Assembly (NCBI RefSeq): GCF_004634425.1
Contig: NZ_SBJL01000003.1
Span: 62,001-126,000 of the forward strand
Source of the DNA: Vitreimonas flagellata
GTDB lineage: Bacteria; Pseudomonadota; Alphaproteobacteria; Caulobacterales; Aquidulcibacteraceae
Length of the DNA stretch: 64,000 nucleotides
Reading direction: 5' to 3'
Below, one piece after another: positions 18,923 to 27,475 of this stretch. The notes below the pieces were generated by a model. It ran no database searches. It saw nothing but the letters and a program-made list of their open reading frames with translations, and was not told where the DNA came from. A program made the translations under genes and the position numbers. Numbering within the stretch: the first letter of the stretch is position 1; each line of letters starts with the position of its first letter.

Positions 18923-19386
18923 TTCTTCGCTTCCAGCATCTTGGTCAGCCGATCCACGGCTGCCGTGAGTGACGCGATCTCTTGCTCGCGCAGCAGATCG
19001 ATCTTCTGATGCAGCGTCTCGATTTCGAGTTCGGCTTTGCAATTGATGTCGTAATCCTCGATCGCGCGTTGGCGATCGATGTCGGCTTGGCGGTTCTGGC
19101 TCATCATGATGATGGGCGCGGTGTAGGCGGCCTGGAATGAGAGCAACAGGTTGAGCAGGATGAAGGGGTAGGGATCGACGCGCGCACCGCTGACAGCGTT
19201 GAACACGATCCAGGCGAAGAGCAGCCCGCTCTGAATGATGATGAAGCGCCAGGAGCCGACGATTTCGGCGATTTTGTCGGCGGCTTTGTCGGCAAATGTG
19301 CGCGGCGCGATAGCCGCATCTGGCGCTGGTCGCGTCTTGGCGCGTTGGCGCAATTGGGACAGCAGGTCATCGAACGCGTTGGTCAT
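18919..19386 (-). CDS. DUF1003 membrane protein
   Basis: 155 residues. The family pattern is clear: FADKAADKIAEIVGSWRFIIIQ, a first helix (SGLLFAWIVFNAV), DPYPFILLNLLLSFQAAYTAPIIMMSQNRQ with the second helix, then DIDRQRAIEDYDIN and a C-terminal coiled coil (residues about 118-152). DUF1003 proteins are small inner-membrane proteins of unknown function. It converges on the TIR gene with a 4-base overlap and lies 30 bases downstream of thiE on the same strand. Confidence 0.93.
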   Translation of the reverse strand: MTNAFDDLLSQLRQRAKTRPAPDAAIAPRTFADKAADKIAEIVGSWRFIIIQSGLLFAWIVFNAVSGARVDPYPFILLNLLLSFQAAYTAPIIMMSQNRQADIDRQRAIEDYDINCKAELEIETLHQKIDLLREQEIASLTAAVDRLTKMLEAKN

Positions 19387-19416
19387 GGCGGCTCCGGCGC
19401 AAACGTTGCGCGGAGC

Positions 19417-20052
19417 TTAGCCTGCCGCGCGCTCAAACACAGCGTTGAACGCGGCGACCGCCGCCCGCGGTCCCTCGGGATGCGCCCAAACGCCTGCCGA
19501 CACCGCCAGAAAATCCGCACCCGCGCGCACGAGCGGCTCAGCGTTTTCGACCGTGATGCCGCCGATGGCGACGCAGGGCGTTTCGGCCGTCTCGGCCCAG
19601 ATTTCTAGGATTTCGGGTTCGGCCCAATGCTTCGGCTCTTTGGTGCCGGTGGGATAGAACGCGCCGAATGCGATGTAGTCCGCACCAGCTTCCGCCGCTT
19701 CCATCGCGAGGTGGCGCGAGTCGTGGCAGGTCACGCCGACGATGCGATCCTTGCCGAGCAAGGCGCGTGCTTCGGTGTAGCTTGCATCGTCTTGGCCGAC
19801 ATGCACGCCGTCGGCGTTGAGCTTCGCCGCCAGGTCGGGGCGATCGTTCAGGATGAACGCTGCATCCGCCGCTTGCACGATCGGCAGCAACGCGCGGCCG
19901 ATGCGCAGCACCTCGTCGTCCGCCGCATCTTTCAAACGTAGCTGCACGCAGGCGACGTCGCCACCGGCGAGGGCGTCGCCCAGCGCTGCTGCAAACGCGT
20001 CCAATTCAAATTTGGGCGGCGTGATCAGATAAAGGCGGCAGCGATGGCTCAT
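19417..20052 (-). CDS. thiE: Thiamine-phosphate synthase
   Basis: 211 residues, a TIM barrel of the usual length. Motifs seen are [49 protein letters not shown] and [12 protein letters not shown]. The enzyme couples hydroxymethylpyrimidine diphosphate with thiazole phosphate to give thiamine monophosphate. No TPP riboswitch was recognised upstream; the DUF805 gene ends 34 bases before the start. Association with class I aldolase genes is common in Caulobacter relatives. Confidence 0.95.
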   Translation of the reverse strand: MSHRCRLYLITPPKFELDAFAAALGDALAGGDVACVQLRLKDAADDEVLRIGRALLPIVQAADAAFILNDRPDLAAKLNADGVHVGQDDASYTEARALLGKDRIVGVTCHDSRHLAMEAAEAGADYIAFGAFYPTGTKEPKHWAEPEILEIWAETAETPCVAIGGITVENAEPLVRAGADFLAVSAGVWAHPEGPRAAVAAFNAVFERAAG

Positions 20053-20086
20053 GGCGTTGTCCTAGCGCGCGGTCGCGCGAACGCAA

Positions 20087-20755
20087 TCAGCGCGCTGCGC
20101 GCTTGCCGAAGGCGCCGCTGGGCGCGGGCATCGGGCCGGTGGCCAGCGCGGGGCGCATGCTCGGCGCCGGGCGTGGCGCGGGCGCCGCTGCGACCGGCTT
20201 GCTTTGCGCTTCGATGGCGCGGTCCATAGCGCTTTGCGCGCCGCCCAGCATCGCCGCGACACTTGCGCCCCCGCCGCTCTTGTTGTCGCGCGCGGCGGGC
20301 GGGGGCGAATTGTCGTCGAATTTGTTGGGACCGTCCGTGCCGGCCAAGCAGCCGAGATCGACGAAGAGCCAGAGATTGATCAGCATGCCGATCCCGATCC
20401 ATGGCAAAATGTTCGGCACGACAGCTTCCGCCGGCGCGTCAGTCGCGACGCCGCCCATAACGGCGGTGGCGATCATAAGCGCGGGCAGAAACGGCACGAG
20501 CGCAAACCAGCCGCTACGTCCGCGATCGTGGAAGCGCTTCACTTGCAGCGCGAGACCCGCCCAGCCGCCGGCGCACATGATCAGGCCGAGCACGAGCATG
20601 AGCAATCCGCCGGGCGCGCCCTTGGCGCCAAACGGTGCAAGGATCAGCGAGGCGATGAACGCCAGCATGAAAATGCCGAACGTGACGCCGGTATTGCCCA
20701 GCCAATAGTGTTTGCGGTTGATGCGACCGCGAAAGCTGAACAGGAAGGAAACCAT
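20087..20755 (-). CDS. DUF805 membrane protein with a Pro/Ala-rich tail
   Basis: 222 residues from ATG 20755 (a GTG two codons earlier is possible). The start FSFRGRINRKHYWLGN is the DUF805 signature. About four TM helices follow (residues 20-145), including VKRFHDRGRSGWFAL. The last about 75 residues are cytoplasmic and rich in Ala, Pro and Gly. DUF805 proteins are of unknown function. A second, distinct DUF805 protein is encoded at 26598-27209. Confidence 0.88.
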   Translation of the reverse strand: MVSFLFSFRGRINRKHYWLGNTGVTFGIFMLAFIASLILAPFGAKGAPGGLLMLVLGLIMCAGGWAGLALQVKRFHDRGRSGWFALVPFLPALMIATAVMGGVATDAPAEAVVPNILPWIGIGMLINLWLFVDLGCLAGTDGPNKFDDNSPPPAARDNKSGGGASVAAMLGGAQSAMDRAIEAQSKPVAAAPAPRPAPSMRPALATGPMPAPSGAFGKRAAR

Positions 20756-20841
20756 AGTCACGGTGGACCCCGCGAGAAACTCGCGAGAATCCTACCGTGT
20801 CAGCGCTAATCGCCGGCTAAGTGGCACGGACAATTTTCGGT

Positions 20842-21861
20842 TTACGCCGCCTGCTTTTCGAGGCTCGCGTTCCACTTGCCTAGGCTGGCGAGGCCGTTCA
20901 TGCGGGCGCGGTGGTGGAAGGCGGCTTGCGCTGCGCCGACGTTCTCGCTCTTGCCGCCCCAGGCCTTTTGCGGCGCGGCTTGCAGCGCGCGGCCGTAGGA
21001 GAATGTCATCTTCCACGGGAAGCCGCCGATCTCATTCATGCGCGAGAGATGCGCGGTTGCGAGTTCGTCCGATTGGCCACCGGAGAGATAAGCGATGCCC
21101 GGCACCGCGCTCGGCACGCACGCCTTCAGCACGCGGATCGTCTTTTCCGCGACCTCATCAACGCTCGCTTGCTTGGCGGCCTTCTTGCCCGGCACGATCA
21201 TGTTCGGCTTCAGCACGATGCCTTCGAGCGGCACGTTCAGATAATAGAGCTGTTGGAAGACTTCCTTCAGCACCCATTCCGTCACCGCATATGTCGCGTC
21301 GATGTCGTTGTCGGCGTCCATGAGCACTTCCGGCTCGACGATCGGCACGATGTTAAATTCTTGGCAGAGGTTCGCATAACGCGCGAGCGCGTGCGCATTG
21401 GCGAGCAGGCCCGCGTACGAGATGTTGGTCGGGTCGATCACCGCGCGCCACTTGGCGAAGCGTGCGCCTTGCTCGTAATATTTCGGCAGGCGCTTATCGA
21501 GGCCGTCGAGGCCCTTGGTGATGAGCTCGCCTTGCTTCGCGCCCGCGAGTTGGCGCGTGCCTTCATCGACCTTGATGCCCGGAATGGAGCCGGCTTGCTC
21601 GATCAGCTTTACGAGCGGCGTGCCGTCCTTGGCGTTTTGCCAGATGGTTTCGTCATAGAGGATGACGCCCGAGATGAATTCCATCGCTTCCTTGGAGCGG
21701 AACATCAGCTCGCGATAATCGCGTCGATTGTCCTCGGTGTTGTCGACACCGATCGCGTCCATGCGCTTTTTCATCGTGCCGGTGGATTCGTCGGCCGCCA
21801 GGATGCCGCGGCTCGGCGCGACCATGGCTTCGGCGACTTTGTTCAATGCGTCGAGATTCAC
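20842..21861 (-). CDS. Class I fructose-bisphosphate aldolase
   Basis: 339 residues from GTG 21861. Class I motifs: RGILAADESTGTMKKR (residues 19-34), FRSKEAMEFISGVILYDETIWQ, VPIVEPEVLMD, and LEGIVLKPNMIVPGKK, whose Lys is the Schiff-base residue. It cleaves fructose 1,6-bisphosphate in glycolysis and works in reverse for gluconeogenesis. It is downstream of pgk on the same strand after a 138-base gap. That gap contains a GC hairpin (21881-21897), just ahead of the start, without a U-tract; it may be a leader structure. Confidence 0.95.
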   Translation of the reverse strand: MNLDALNKVAEAMVAPSRGILAADESTGTMKKRMDAIGVDNTEDNRRDYRELMFRSKEAMEFISGVILYDETIWQNAKDGTPLVKLIEQAGSIPGIKVDEGTRQLAGAKQGELITKGLDGLDKRLPKYYEQGARFAKWRAVIDPTNISYAGLLANAHALARYANLCQEFNIVPIVEPEVLMDADNDIDATYAVTEWVLKEVFQQLYYLNVPLEGIVLKPNMIVPGKKAAKQASVDEVAEKTIRVLKACVPSAVPGIAYLSGGQSDELATAHLSRMNEIGGFPWKMTFSYGRALQAAPQKAWGGKSENVGAAQAAFHHRARMNGLASLGKWNASLEKQAA

Positions 21862-21999
21862 GTGTCCGCGCCCCGTTTTGGCGGGGTCAGGCCCCGCGTT
21901 TGAATGGATGGCGCGGGTTTAGCCCGGCTCCGCGCAAAACGCCAAGCCGGGTGTGGAAATGGGGGCAATTTTGCCTGTGCTGGGTTGCCGCAGGGGCGG

Positions 22000-23184
22000 C
22001 TAGCGCTTCAGCGCCTCGACGCCCGGCAGAGGCTTGCCTTCCATCCATTCTAGGAAGGCGCCGCCGGCTGTGGAGACGAACGTCATGTCGTCGGCCACGC
22101 CTGCATGGTGAAGCGCCGCGACCGTATCGCCGCCGCCGGCGACGGCGATCAGCTTGCCGGCCTTGGCGAGTTCCGCAGCTTCTTGGGCTGCGATCACTGT
22201 GGCCTGGTCGAACGGCGGCGCCTCGAACACGCCGAGCGGGCCATTCCAGATCAAAGTGTGCGAATGCTTCATCGCTTCACGCAGCTTGCGCACGGTCTTT
22301 TCGCCAGCGTCGAGAATTTTTTCGTCGGCGCCGATGTCATCGAGGCCGGTCATGCGCGCCTCGGTATGCGGCTTTACTTCTTTCGCCACGACCACATCGA
22401 CCGGCAGCAGGATTTCGCACTTGCCTTTGGCCGCTTCCATGATGGCGCGCGCGGTGTCGGCCATGTCCTTCTCGGCGAGCGAGCCGCCGATCTCGACGCC
22501 TTGTGCGTAGAGGAAGGTGTTGGCCATGCCGCCGCCAATGGCGAGCTTGTCGAGCTTGTTGATCAGGTTCTGCAAGAGATCGAGCTTGGTCGAAACCTTC
22601 GCGCCGCCGACAATGCCGAGCACCGGGCGCTTCGGCGTGCCGAGCGCAGCCTCAAGCGCATCAAGCTCGCGCTCCATTTGTTTGCCGGCATAGGCGGGCA
22701 GCACGTGCGCCAAGCCTTCCGTACTCGCATGCGCACGGTGTGCGGCGGAGAAGGCGTCGTTCACGTAGAAATCGCCGAGCGCCGCGATCTGCTTGGCCAG
22801 CTCCGGGTCGTTCTTCTCTTCGCCGGCGTGATAGCGCGTGTTCTCAAGCAGGATCACGCCGCCCGCCGGCAGCGCATCGATCGCGACTTTCGCATCGGCG
22901 CCAACGCAATCGTCTGCGAACACGACCGGCGCGCCGAGCAATGCCGCGAGTGGCGCCGCCACTGGCTTCAGCGACATTTCCGGTACGCGCTTGCCCTTCG
23001 GGCGATCGAAGTGCGCGAGCAGGGCGACCTTGCAGCCTTTCGCAGTGAGAGCCTGGATCGTCGGCAACGCCGCGCGCAGGCGCGTATCGTCGCTCACTAC
23101 GCCATCGGCCATCGGCACGTTGAAGTCCACGCGGACCAGCGCTGTTTTGTTGGCGGGTGCGTCTTCAATGCGGCGAAAGCTCAT
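22000..23184 (-). CDS. pgk: Phosphoglycerate kinase
   Basis: 394 residues from ATG 23184, which overlaps the stop of the upstream small ORF as ATGA. Motifs: [11 protein letters not shown] (residues about 14-24), [25 protein letters not shown], and the C-terminal nucleotide-binding [15 protein letters not shown] with [17 protein letters not shown]. It transfers phosphate from 1,3-bisphosphoglycerate to ADP in glycolysis. It shares an operon with gap, with five small genes in between. Confidence 0.97.
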   Translation of the reverse strand: MSFRRIEDAPANKTALVRVDFNVPMADGVVSDDTRLRAALPTIQALTAKGCKVALLAHFDRPKGKRVPEMSLKPVAAPLAALLGAPVVFADDCVGADAKVAIDALPAGGVILLENTRYHAGEEKNDPELAKQIAALGDFYVNDAFSAAHRAHASTEGLAHVLPAYAGKQMERELDALEAALGTPKRPVLGIVGGAKVSTKLDLLQNLINKLDKLAIGGGMANTFLYAQGVEIGGSLAEKDMADTARAIMEAAKGKCEILLPVDVVVAKEVKPHTEARMTGLDDIGADEKILDAGEKTVRKLREAMKHSHTLIWNGPLGVFEAPPFDQATVIAAQEAAELAKAGKLIAVAGGGDTVAALHHAGVADDMTFVSTAGGAFLEWMEGKPLPGVEALKR

Positions 23185-23450
23185 AAATGCCCTCCAGTCG
23201 CGCGGCCGATCCAATAGAAGACGCTAACTACCGCGCCAATCATGGCCAGCGCCAGCGCGGTATTTGTCGCGAGGCGCACAAAAGGCATGAAGGCCAGCGC
23301 CGCCCGGCGTGTCCAGGCCCAGGCGACCATGGAGGCAAGCGCGATCCCGACCGCGTATTGCCAAGGCGCGTTCGCGACGCCCGCGATAAACGCGAGCGCC
23401 ACGAACACGACATCGGTAAGCGCCGAGCGGATGTTGGGCTTGCGCATCAT
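23181..23450 (-). CDS. Small membrane protein, paralogue of the 91-residue protein two genes upstream
   Basis: 89 residues with three hydrophobic segments: about residues 13-27, 33-48 and 62-81. It resembles the product of 23978-24253 in its N-terminal half (compare [20 protein letters not shown] with AFAIAAFACGLFSAPLEIAI), so the two look like tandem duplicates separated by the DUF1993 gene. The ATGA overlap with pgk suggests translational coupling. No known family recognised. Confidence 0.75.
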   Translation of the reverse strand: MMRKPNIRSALTDVVFVALAFIAGVANAPWQYAVGIALASMVAWAWTRRAALAFMPFVRLATNTALALAMIGAVVSVFYWIGRATGGHL

Positions 23451-23455
23451 CCGAT

Positions 23456-23962
23456 TCAGCTCATCAAGAAGTCTTTTTTGCCGAGGTCGACGCCGTTATG
23501 GCGCAGGATCGCGTAGGCCATCGTGACGTGGAAATAGAAGTTCGGCAGCGCCCACGAGTGCAAATAGGTCTGGCCGTCGAACTTGAGTTCCGAACCTGGG
23601 ATCTTGATCGACACCTCGCGGTTCTCGGCGCCTTCGAGTTGTTCGGGCTTAAAGCTCTCGACGATGCCAATCACTTTGGCGATGCGCGCTTGCAGGTCGG
23701 CGAGCGTGACTTCCTTGTCTTCGATCGCTTCCGGCACTTGATTGGCGAGACGCGCCATCGCGCCCTTGGCGTGATCGGTGGCGATCTGCACTTGGCGCAT
23801 GAGCGTGAACATATCCGGCGCGAGGCGATCGTTCAGTAGCGTCGTGACGTCGAAATTCCTCGCCTTCGCGTGCGCTTCGGCTTTGTTCAGCATCGCGGCG
23901 AGATTTTTCAGCATGCGCGTAAACGTCGGCGCGCTGGCCGCGTACATCGAAACTTTGCTCAT
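23456..23962 (-). CDS. DUF1993 domain-containing protein
   Basis: 168 residues, soluble. The family features are MYAASAPTFTRMLKNLAAML at the N-terminus, DMFTLMRQVQIATDHAKGA, and the C-terminal TYLHSWALPNFYFHVTMAYAILRHNGV. DUF1993 belongs to the DinB-like four-helix bundles and has no assigned activity. It sits between two paralogous small membrane proteins inside the gap-pgk operon, 5 and 15 bases from its neighbours. Confidence 0.92.
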   Translation of the reverse strand: MSKVSMYAASAPTFTRMLKNLAAMLNKAEAHAKARNFDVTTLLNDRLAPDMFTLMRQVQIATDHAKGAMARLANQVPEAIEDKEVTLADLQARIAKVIGIVESFKPEQLEGAENREVSIKIPGSELKFDGQTYLHSWALPNFYFHVTMAYAILRHNGVDLGKKDFLMS

Positions 23963-23977
23963 ATTCGGATGTTTCCT

Positions 23978-24253
23978 CTAAAGCGCGTCGGCTATTCCTG
24001 AACCGAGCCAATACGCGCCGCTCAATATGGTAAGCAAGACCGCGATTGCGAGTGCGCTGATCCGAAAAAACGCGCGGCCCTTGAGCCGGTCGAGAATGGG
24101 GCGGCGTGAGGTGAGCCAGAACGCGATCATGCCGAACGCAGCGACGATCGCGATTTCAAGCGGCGCGCTGAATAGCCCGCACGCGAATGCTGCGATCGCG
24201 AACGCAAGATCGCCGGCGGCGACATAGACATCTGGCAAACGGCGTGCGGCCAT
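23978..24253 (-). CDS. Small membrane protein, paralogue of the 89-residue protein
   Basis: 91 residues from ATG 24253 (an upstream in-frame start at 24298 is less likely). The hydrophobic segments and the Arg-rich loop (LTSRRPI) mirror those of the 89-residue protein encoded just ahead of pgk. It ends with a hydrophobic helix and GSGIADAL. It lies 66 bases after the preceding ORF and 15 bases before the DUF1993 gene. No family recognised. Confidence 0.65.
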   Translation of the reverse strand: MAARRLPDVYVAAGDLAFAIAAFACGLFSAPLEIAIVAAFGMIAFWLTSRRPILDRLKGRAFFRISALAIAVLLTILSGAYWLGSGIADAL

Positions 24254-24319
24254 GTTTGCACTTTGGTCGTTGGCGCAAAGCAACGCTTGTGCGTTCAACC
24301 AATCGGCGCGCGTTTCGCT

Positions 24320-24601
24320 CTACGGGCGCAACGCGTTCAGCAGTACGGCGGCCGCCACGCCAATCCACGGAAACGCGATGCCGCTGGCCACGCCCGCCGC
24401 GATCGTGCGCCAGCCCGAGCCGGTGAGGCGCTGCGCCAAAAAGCGCTCGCTTAAGACCCAGGCCAGCGCGCCGACGATCAACATGATGCGATAGCCAAGG
24501 TCCCATCGCTCACACGCCAGCACCGCCAGCGCCGTGCCGACAAGCAAGCCCCAAAGCTGCGCTTTGGCGACGGGGGTGAGGTGAGGGAGGCGGAGTTTCA
24601 C
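24320..24601 (-). CDS. Small membrane protein of unknown function
   Basis: 93 residues from GTG 24601, which overlaps the stop of the upstream gene as GTGA. Hydrophobic segments lie at about residues 16-28 (WGLLVGTALAVLA), 36-48 and 66-90. The spacing resembles the other two small membrane proteins of this operon, although sequence identity is not obvious. No known family. Confidence 0.6.
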   Translation of the reverse strand: MKLRLPHLTPVAKAQLWGLLVGTALAVLACERWDLGYRIMLIVGALAWVLSERFLAQRLTGSGWRTIAAGVASGIAFPWIGVAAAVLLNALRP

Positions 24602-24882
24602 TGCGCCTCGCTCATATACAAAATTGCGCCGTCGAGCGGATCCGTCATGGAGGCGAACTCGCACGTGCTCAGAAAGAAGGATTGGCCGCCCACATCAAAA
24701 TAGATGTGTTCCCAATCGGCGCCGATGTTTCTTCCAAAGCTCGCGCCTTGGATGGAGACGGTCTCACCCGAACGCAGAGCGGCGATCGTTGATGTTGCGC
24801 AGCGTTCGGTAAGCACGCGAACGACGGCGAAGCCAAGACCAGGGACGATTTCTCCTTCGCCCTGGTCTTGGAGGGCGGTCAT
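24598..24882 (-). CDS. Small soluble hypothetical protein coupled to gap
   Basis: 94 residues from ATG 24882, overlapping the gap stop as TGATG. No signal or membrane segment. Central motif GFAVVRVLTERCATSTIAAL, then DWEHIYFDVGGQSFFLSTCEF. No family recognised. The tight coupling to gap on one side and to the next small gene on the other argues that it is a real gene and not a shadow. Confidence 0.65.
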   Translation of the reverse strand: MTALQDQGEGEIVPGLGFAVVRVLTERCATSTIAALRSGETVSIQGASFGRNIGADWEHIYFDVGGQSFFLSTCEFASMTDPLDGAILYMSEAQ

Positions 24883-25889
24883 CAGATCAGCTTGCTCATC
24901 GCGACGGCGGTGTCCGCCATGCGGTTCGAGAAGCCCCATTCGTTATCGTACCAGGTGAGGATCGAGCAGAACTTGCCTTCCATCACTTTGGTCTGATCGT
25001 TGTGGAAGATCGACGAATGCGGATCGTGGTTGAAATCCATCGAGACGTTCGGATGGTTGGTGTAGCCGAGAATGCCCTTGAGCGGGCCGTCTGCAGCGGC
25101 CTTGATCGCGGCGTTGATCTCGTCCTTCGTCGTCGCCTTCTTGGCCACGAATTTGAAATCGACCACCGAGACGTTCGGCGTCGGCACGCGGATCGAGATG
25201 CCGTCGAGCTTGCCCTTCAGGTCCGGGATCACGAGGCCGATCGCCTTCGCGGCGCCCGTCGAGGTCGGGATCATGTTCAAAGCCGCGGCGCGGGCGCGGT
25301 AGAGATCCTTGTGCAGCGTGTCCAAGGTCGGCTGGTCGCCGGTGTAGCTATGGATCGTCGTCATCATGCCGTGATCGATGCCGATCGCGTCGTGCAGAAC
25401 GCTAACGACTGGCGCCAAGCAATTCGTCGTGCACGAGGCGTTCGAGATCACGACGTGATCTTTCGTCAGGCCTTGGTGGTTCACGCCATAGACGACCGTG
25501 TAGTCGGCGCCATCCGCCGGCGCTGAAACAATCACGCGCTTGGCGCCGCCGTCGAGGTGAAGTGCGGCCTTATCGCGCGCGGTGAAGATGCCGGTGCACT
25601 CAAGCGCGATGTCGACGCCTTCGGCTTTGTGCGGGAGTTCGGCCGGGTTCTTGATCGCGGTGACCTTGATCTTGCCCTTGCCGAGATCGATCCAATCTTC
25701 GCCGGACTTCACTTCGCCCGGAAAACGGCCGTGCACGCTGTCATAGCGGAGCAGGTGCGCGTTGGTTTCGACGGGGCCGAGATCGTTGATCGCGACCACT
25801 TCGATATCGGTGCGGCCGGATTCATAGATGGCGCGCAACACGTTGCGGCCGATACGTCCAAACCCGTTGATCGCAACCTTCACGCCCAT
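24882..25889 (-). CDS. gap: Glyceraldehyde-3-phosphate dehydrogenase, type I
   Basis: 335 residues from ATG 25889, chosen because AGGAG lies at the proper distance; ATG 25895 is only 3 bases from it. NAD-binding INGFGRIGRNVLRA, catalytic SNASCTTNCLAP (with the nucleophilic Cys), and the C-terminal WYDNEWGFSNRM are present. It oxidatively phosphorylates glyceraldehyde 3-phosphate. First gene of a minus-strand operon running through five small genes to pgk. Confidence 0.97.
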   Translation of the reverse strand: MGVKVAINGFGRIGRNVLRAIYESGRTDIEVVAINDLGPVETNAHLLRYDSVHGRFPGEVKSGEDWIDLGKGKIKVTAIKNPAELPHKAEGVDIALECTGIFTARDKAALHLDGGAKRVIVSAPADGADYTVVYGVNHQGLTKDHVVISNASCTTNCLAPVVSVLHDAIGIDHGMMTTIHSYTGDQPTLDTLHKDLYRARAAALNMIPTSTGAAKAIGLVIPDLKGKLDGISIRVPTPNVSVVDFKFVAKKATTKDEINAAIKAAADGPLKGILGYTNHPNVSMDFNHDPHSSIFHNDQTKVMEGKFCSILTWYDNEWGFSNRMADTAVAMSKLI

Positions 25890-26018
25890 GGGCATCCGCT
25901 CCTGATTTTGAATTGTGATTGTGGGCGTGGGATTAGACCCGTACCGTCCTCGCGTCCATGCCCGGAACCGCAGAGCAGGCTTTCAACGAATCGCTCAATC
26001 CCGTAACATTTCGTCGCA

Positions 26019-26201
26019 ATGGGAAGAGATTCCCCAAACGAGGCGCATGCCGCCCAGGCGAGCGCGCTGAACCAAGCCTTGACCACGATCGAGGCACGGC
26101 TCGACGCGCTGGAACCAGGTGCTGACGCTGATGTTGTAGCTGAGGCGCTGGCCGATCCGGTCCGTGCGCTCGGTGCAGCGGTGAGGGAGGAGGACGTCTG
26201 A
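26019..26201 (+). CDS. Small coiled-coil protein preceding zapA (DUF4164-like)
   Basis: 60 residues, predicted helical, with a heptad-like run ALNQALTTIEARLDALE (about residues 16-32). Small DUF4164-type proteins commonly precede zapA in alphaproteobacteria, and this one fits by size and position. No obvious ribosome-binding site precedes ATG 26019, so it may be leaderless or weakly translated. Its stop overlaps the zapA start as TGATG. Confidence 0.65.
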   Translation: MGRDSPNEAHAAQASALNQALTTIEARLDALEPGADADVVAEALADPVRALGAAVREEDV

Positions 26202-26527
26202 TGCAGGCTGTCCTGAACGTAGCGAACCAACAATTCACCATCGAGTGCGCCGACTGCGATCAGCGCCGGCTCGAAGATTTGGCCAAAGAGCTCGATGCGC
26301 GCTTGTCCCGCTTCTCTGGCGATGAGGATGCGATGCGCCGTTTGGTGCTCACGGCGCTCTCGCTGCTCGACCAAGCCCAAGCCACCAGCGCCGCTTTGGC
26401 TTTGGCGCGCGAAGAGATCGAACGGCTGACGGACATGGTCGTCGAGGCGCGGTTGGATGCGCAAAATGTGGCCGTCAACGATGAGCGTGGCCGCGTCGGC
26501 GTGCTCGTGGCGCACGGCGCCGCCTGA
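26201..26527 (+). CDS. zapA: Cell division protein ZapA
   Basis: 108 residues. The ZapA globular domain is visible: VANQQFTIECADCDQRRLED (residues about 5-24), LAKELDARLSRF, RRLVLTALSLLDQ, followed by a helix that forms the antiparallel coiled-coil dimer. ZapA cross-links FtsZ filaments in the division ring. The gene order zapA, then 6S RNA, then 5-formyl-THF cyclo-ligase is conserved across proteobacteria; here a DUF805 gene is interposed. Confidence 0.92.
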   Translation: MQAVLNVANQQFTIECADCDQRRLEDLAKELDARLSRFSGDEDAMRRLVLTALSLLDQAQATSAALALAREEIERLTDMVVEARLDAQNVAVNDERGRVGVLVAHGAA

Positions 26528-26597
26528 CGCAAAGCTTTAGGTTGCAAGCGCGGTTTCCGCCGCGCATGATTAATCACGCAAGTTCCGGGGGGAGCGC

Positions 26598-27209
26598 ATG
26601 CGTGGTGAAATTCTCTATTTCGAATCCGGCGCCGATGTCGGCCTGATCCGCAGCGCCGACGGCGCGCATTATCGCTTCCGTCTTGCGGATTTGGGCGAGG
26701 GGCAATCGCCCATATCTGGCGCGTTCGTTGAGTTCACGCCGCGCGATGCGGAATGGGCGTCGCAGATTGTGGTCAAAGGCGTGGACGGTCCGCCGCCCGA
26801 GAAGCTCGATATTTGGGGCTATTTCGCCAAATGCATGCGCATGTCGTTCAATGGCGCGGGCCGTGCGCGGCGCATGGAATATTGGAGCTTCATCCTCTTC
26901 TCGTTCCTGATGATGATCGGCGGCGTTTTGCTGCTCGTCGGCATTAGCGCTGTCGGCCAAGCTCGCGCTGGCGAGGCCTTCAACCAATCCTTTTCGATGG
27001 TCATGACGCCGCTGATCGTTTTGGCGCTGCTCGTTTTCACACCCGCCAGCTATTCCGTCCTGGCGCGCCGCCTGCACGACATCGGCTGGTCCGGCTGGCT
27101 CGTGCTGCTGCAATTTGTGCCTCTGGGCGGGTTCATTTTGTTCATTTGCACGCTCATTGCCTCGGAGCGTGGAGCCAATAAGTATGGGCCCTATCCGAAG
27201 GCGGCCTGA
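26598..27209 (+). CDS. DUF805 membrane protein with an N-terminal OB-like domain
   Basis: 203 residues; GGGGGGAG precedes ATG 26598. Residues 1 to about 65 form a small beta-rich domain (MRGEILYFESGADVGLIRSA, YRFRLADLGEG, VEFTPRDAE) that resembles a cold-shock/OB fold. DUF805 then follows: FNGAGRARRMEYWSFILFSF, several helices, and LARRLHDIGWSGWLV. Fusions of this type are known, but I can give no function. It lies between zapA and the 6S RNA. Confidence 0.82.
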   Translation: MRGEILYFESGADVGLIRSADGAHYRFRLADLGEGQSPISGAFVEFTPRDAEWASQIVVKGVDGPPPEKLDIWGYFAKCMRMSFNGAGRARRMEYWSFILFSFLMMIGGVLLLVGISAVGQARAGEAFNQSFSMVMTPLIVLALLVFTPASYSVLARRLHDIGWSGWLVLLQFVPLGGFILFICTLIASERGANKYGPYPKAA

Positions 27210-27237
27210 ACGGCGTCACTTGAGCGAAGCAGCGCGT

Positions 27238-27376
27238 GCGCCTAGATTCAGCGCAGGGCGGTTACTGCGGCGTGCGAGAGGCGCATCATCCCTGGGACCG
27301 TATCATCTCTCTCGGGAGCTGGCTCTGTCGCGGACCCTGGTCTGCAGCACCTGGCGCCCACCTAGTTGTCTAGGGT
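27238..27376 (+). ncRNA. ssrS: 6S RNA
   Basis: Called from position (between zapA/DUF805 and the cyclo-ligase gene, the classic ssrS locus) and from foldability. CCTAGA at 27241 pairs with TCTAGG at 27369 as the closing stem. GGGCG at 27256 pairs with CGCCC at 27355. Unpaired purine-rich strands then face each other as the open-promoter-like bubble, and an inner stem pairs CCTGGGACC with GGACCCTGG imperfectly. 6S RNA binds the housekeeping RNA polymerase holoenzyme. Ends are approximate. Confidence 0.72.
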
Positions 27377-27419
27377 TCGAGAGGATGAGCAATGCCTTAC
27401 GGCGCATGTGGTCCGCCCG

Positions 27420-27473
27420 ACTTCTTCCCCCGCGTGCGCGGGAAGTGGCGAGCCTAGCGAGGCGAAGGGGGTA
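27420..27473. repeat. GC-rich palindromic intergenic repeat, copy 1
   Basis: An inverted repeat (CTTCCCCCGCG, then CGCGGGAAG) followed by GCGAGCCTAGCGAGGCGAAG and a G-run. The same architecture with close sequence recurs at 50131-50186. It sits between 6S RNA and the cyclo-ligase start, and its G-run supplies that gene's ribosome-binding site. Confidence 0.6.
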
Positions 27474-27475
27474 GT

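Noticed and set aside
19417-20086. TPP riboswitch near thiE
   Set aside because: Only 34 bases separate thiE from the upstream gene, with no TPP motif visible.
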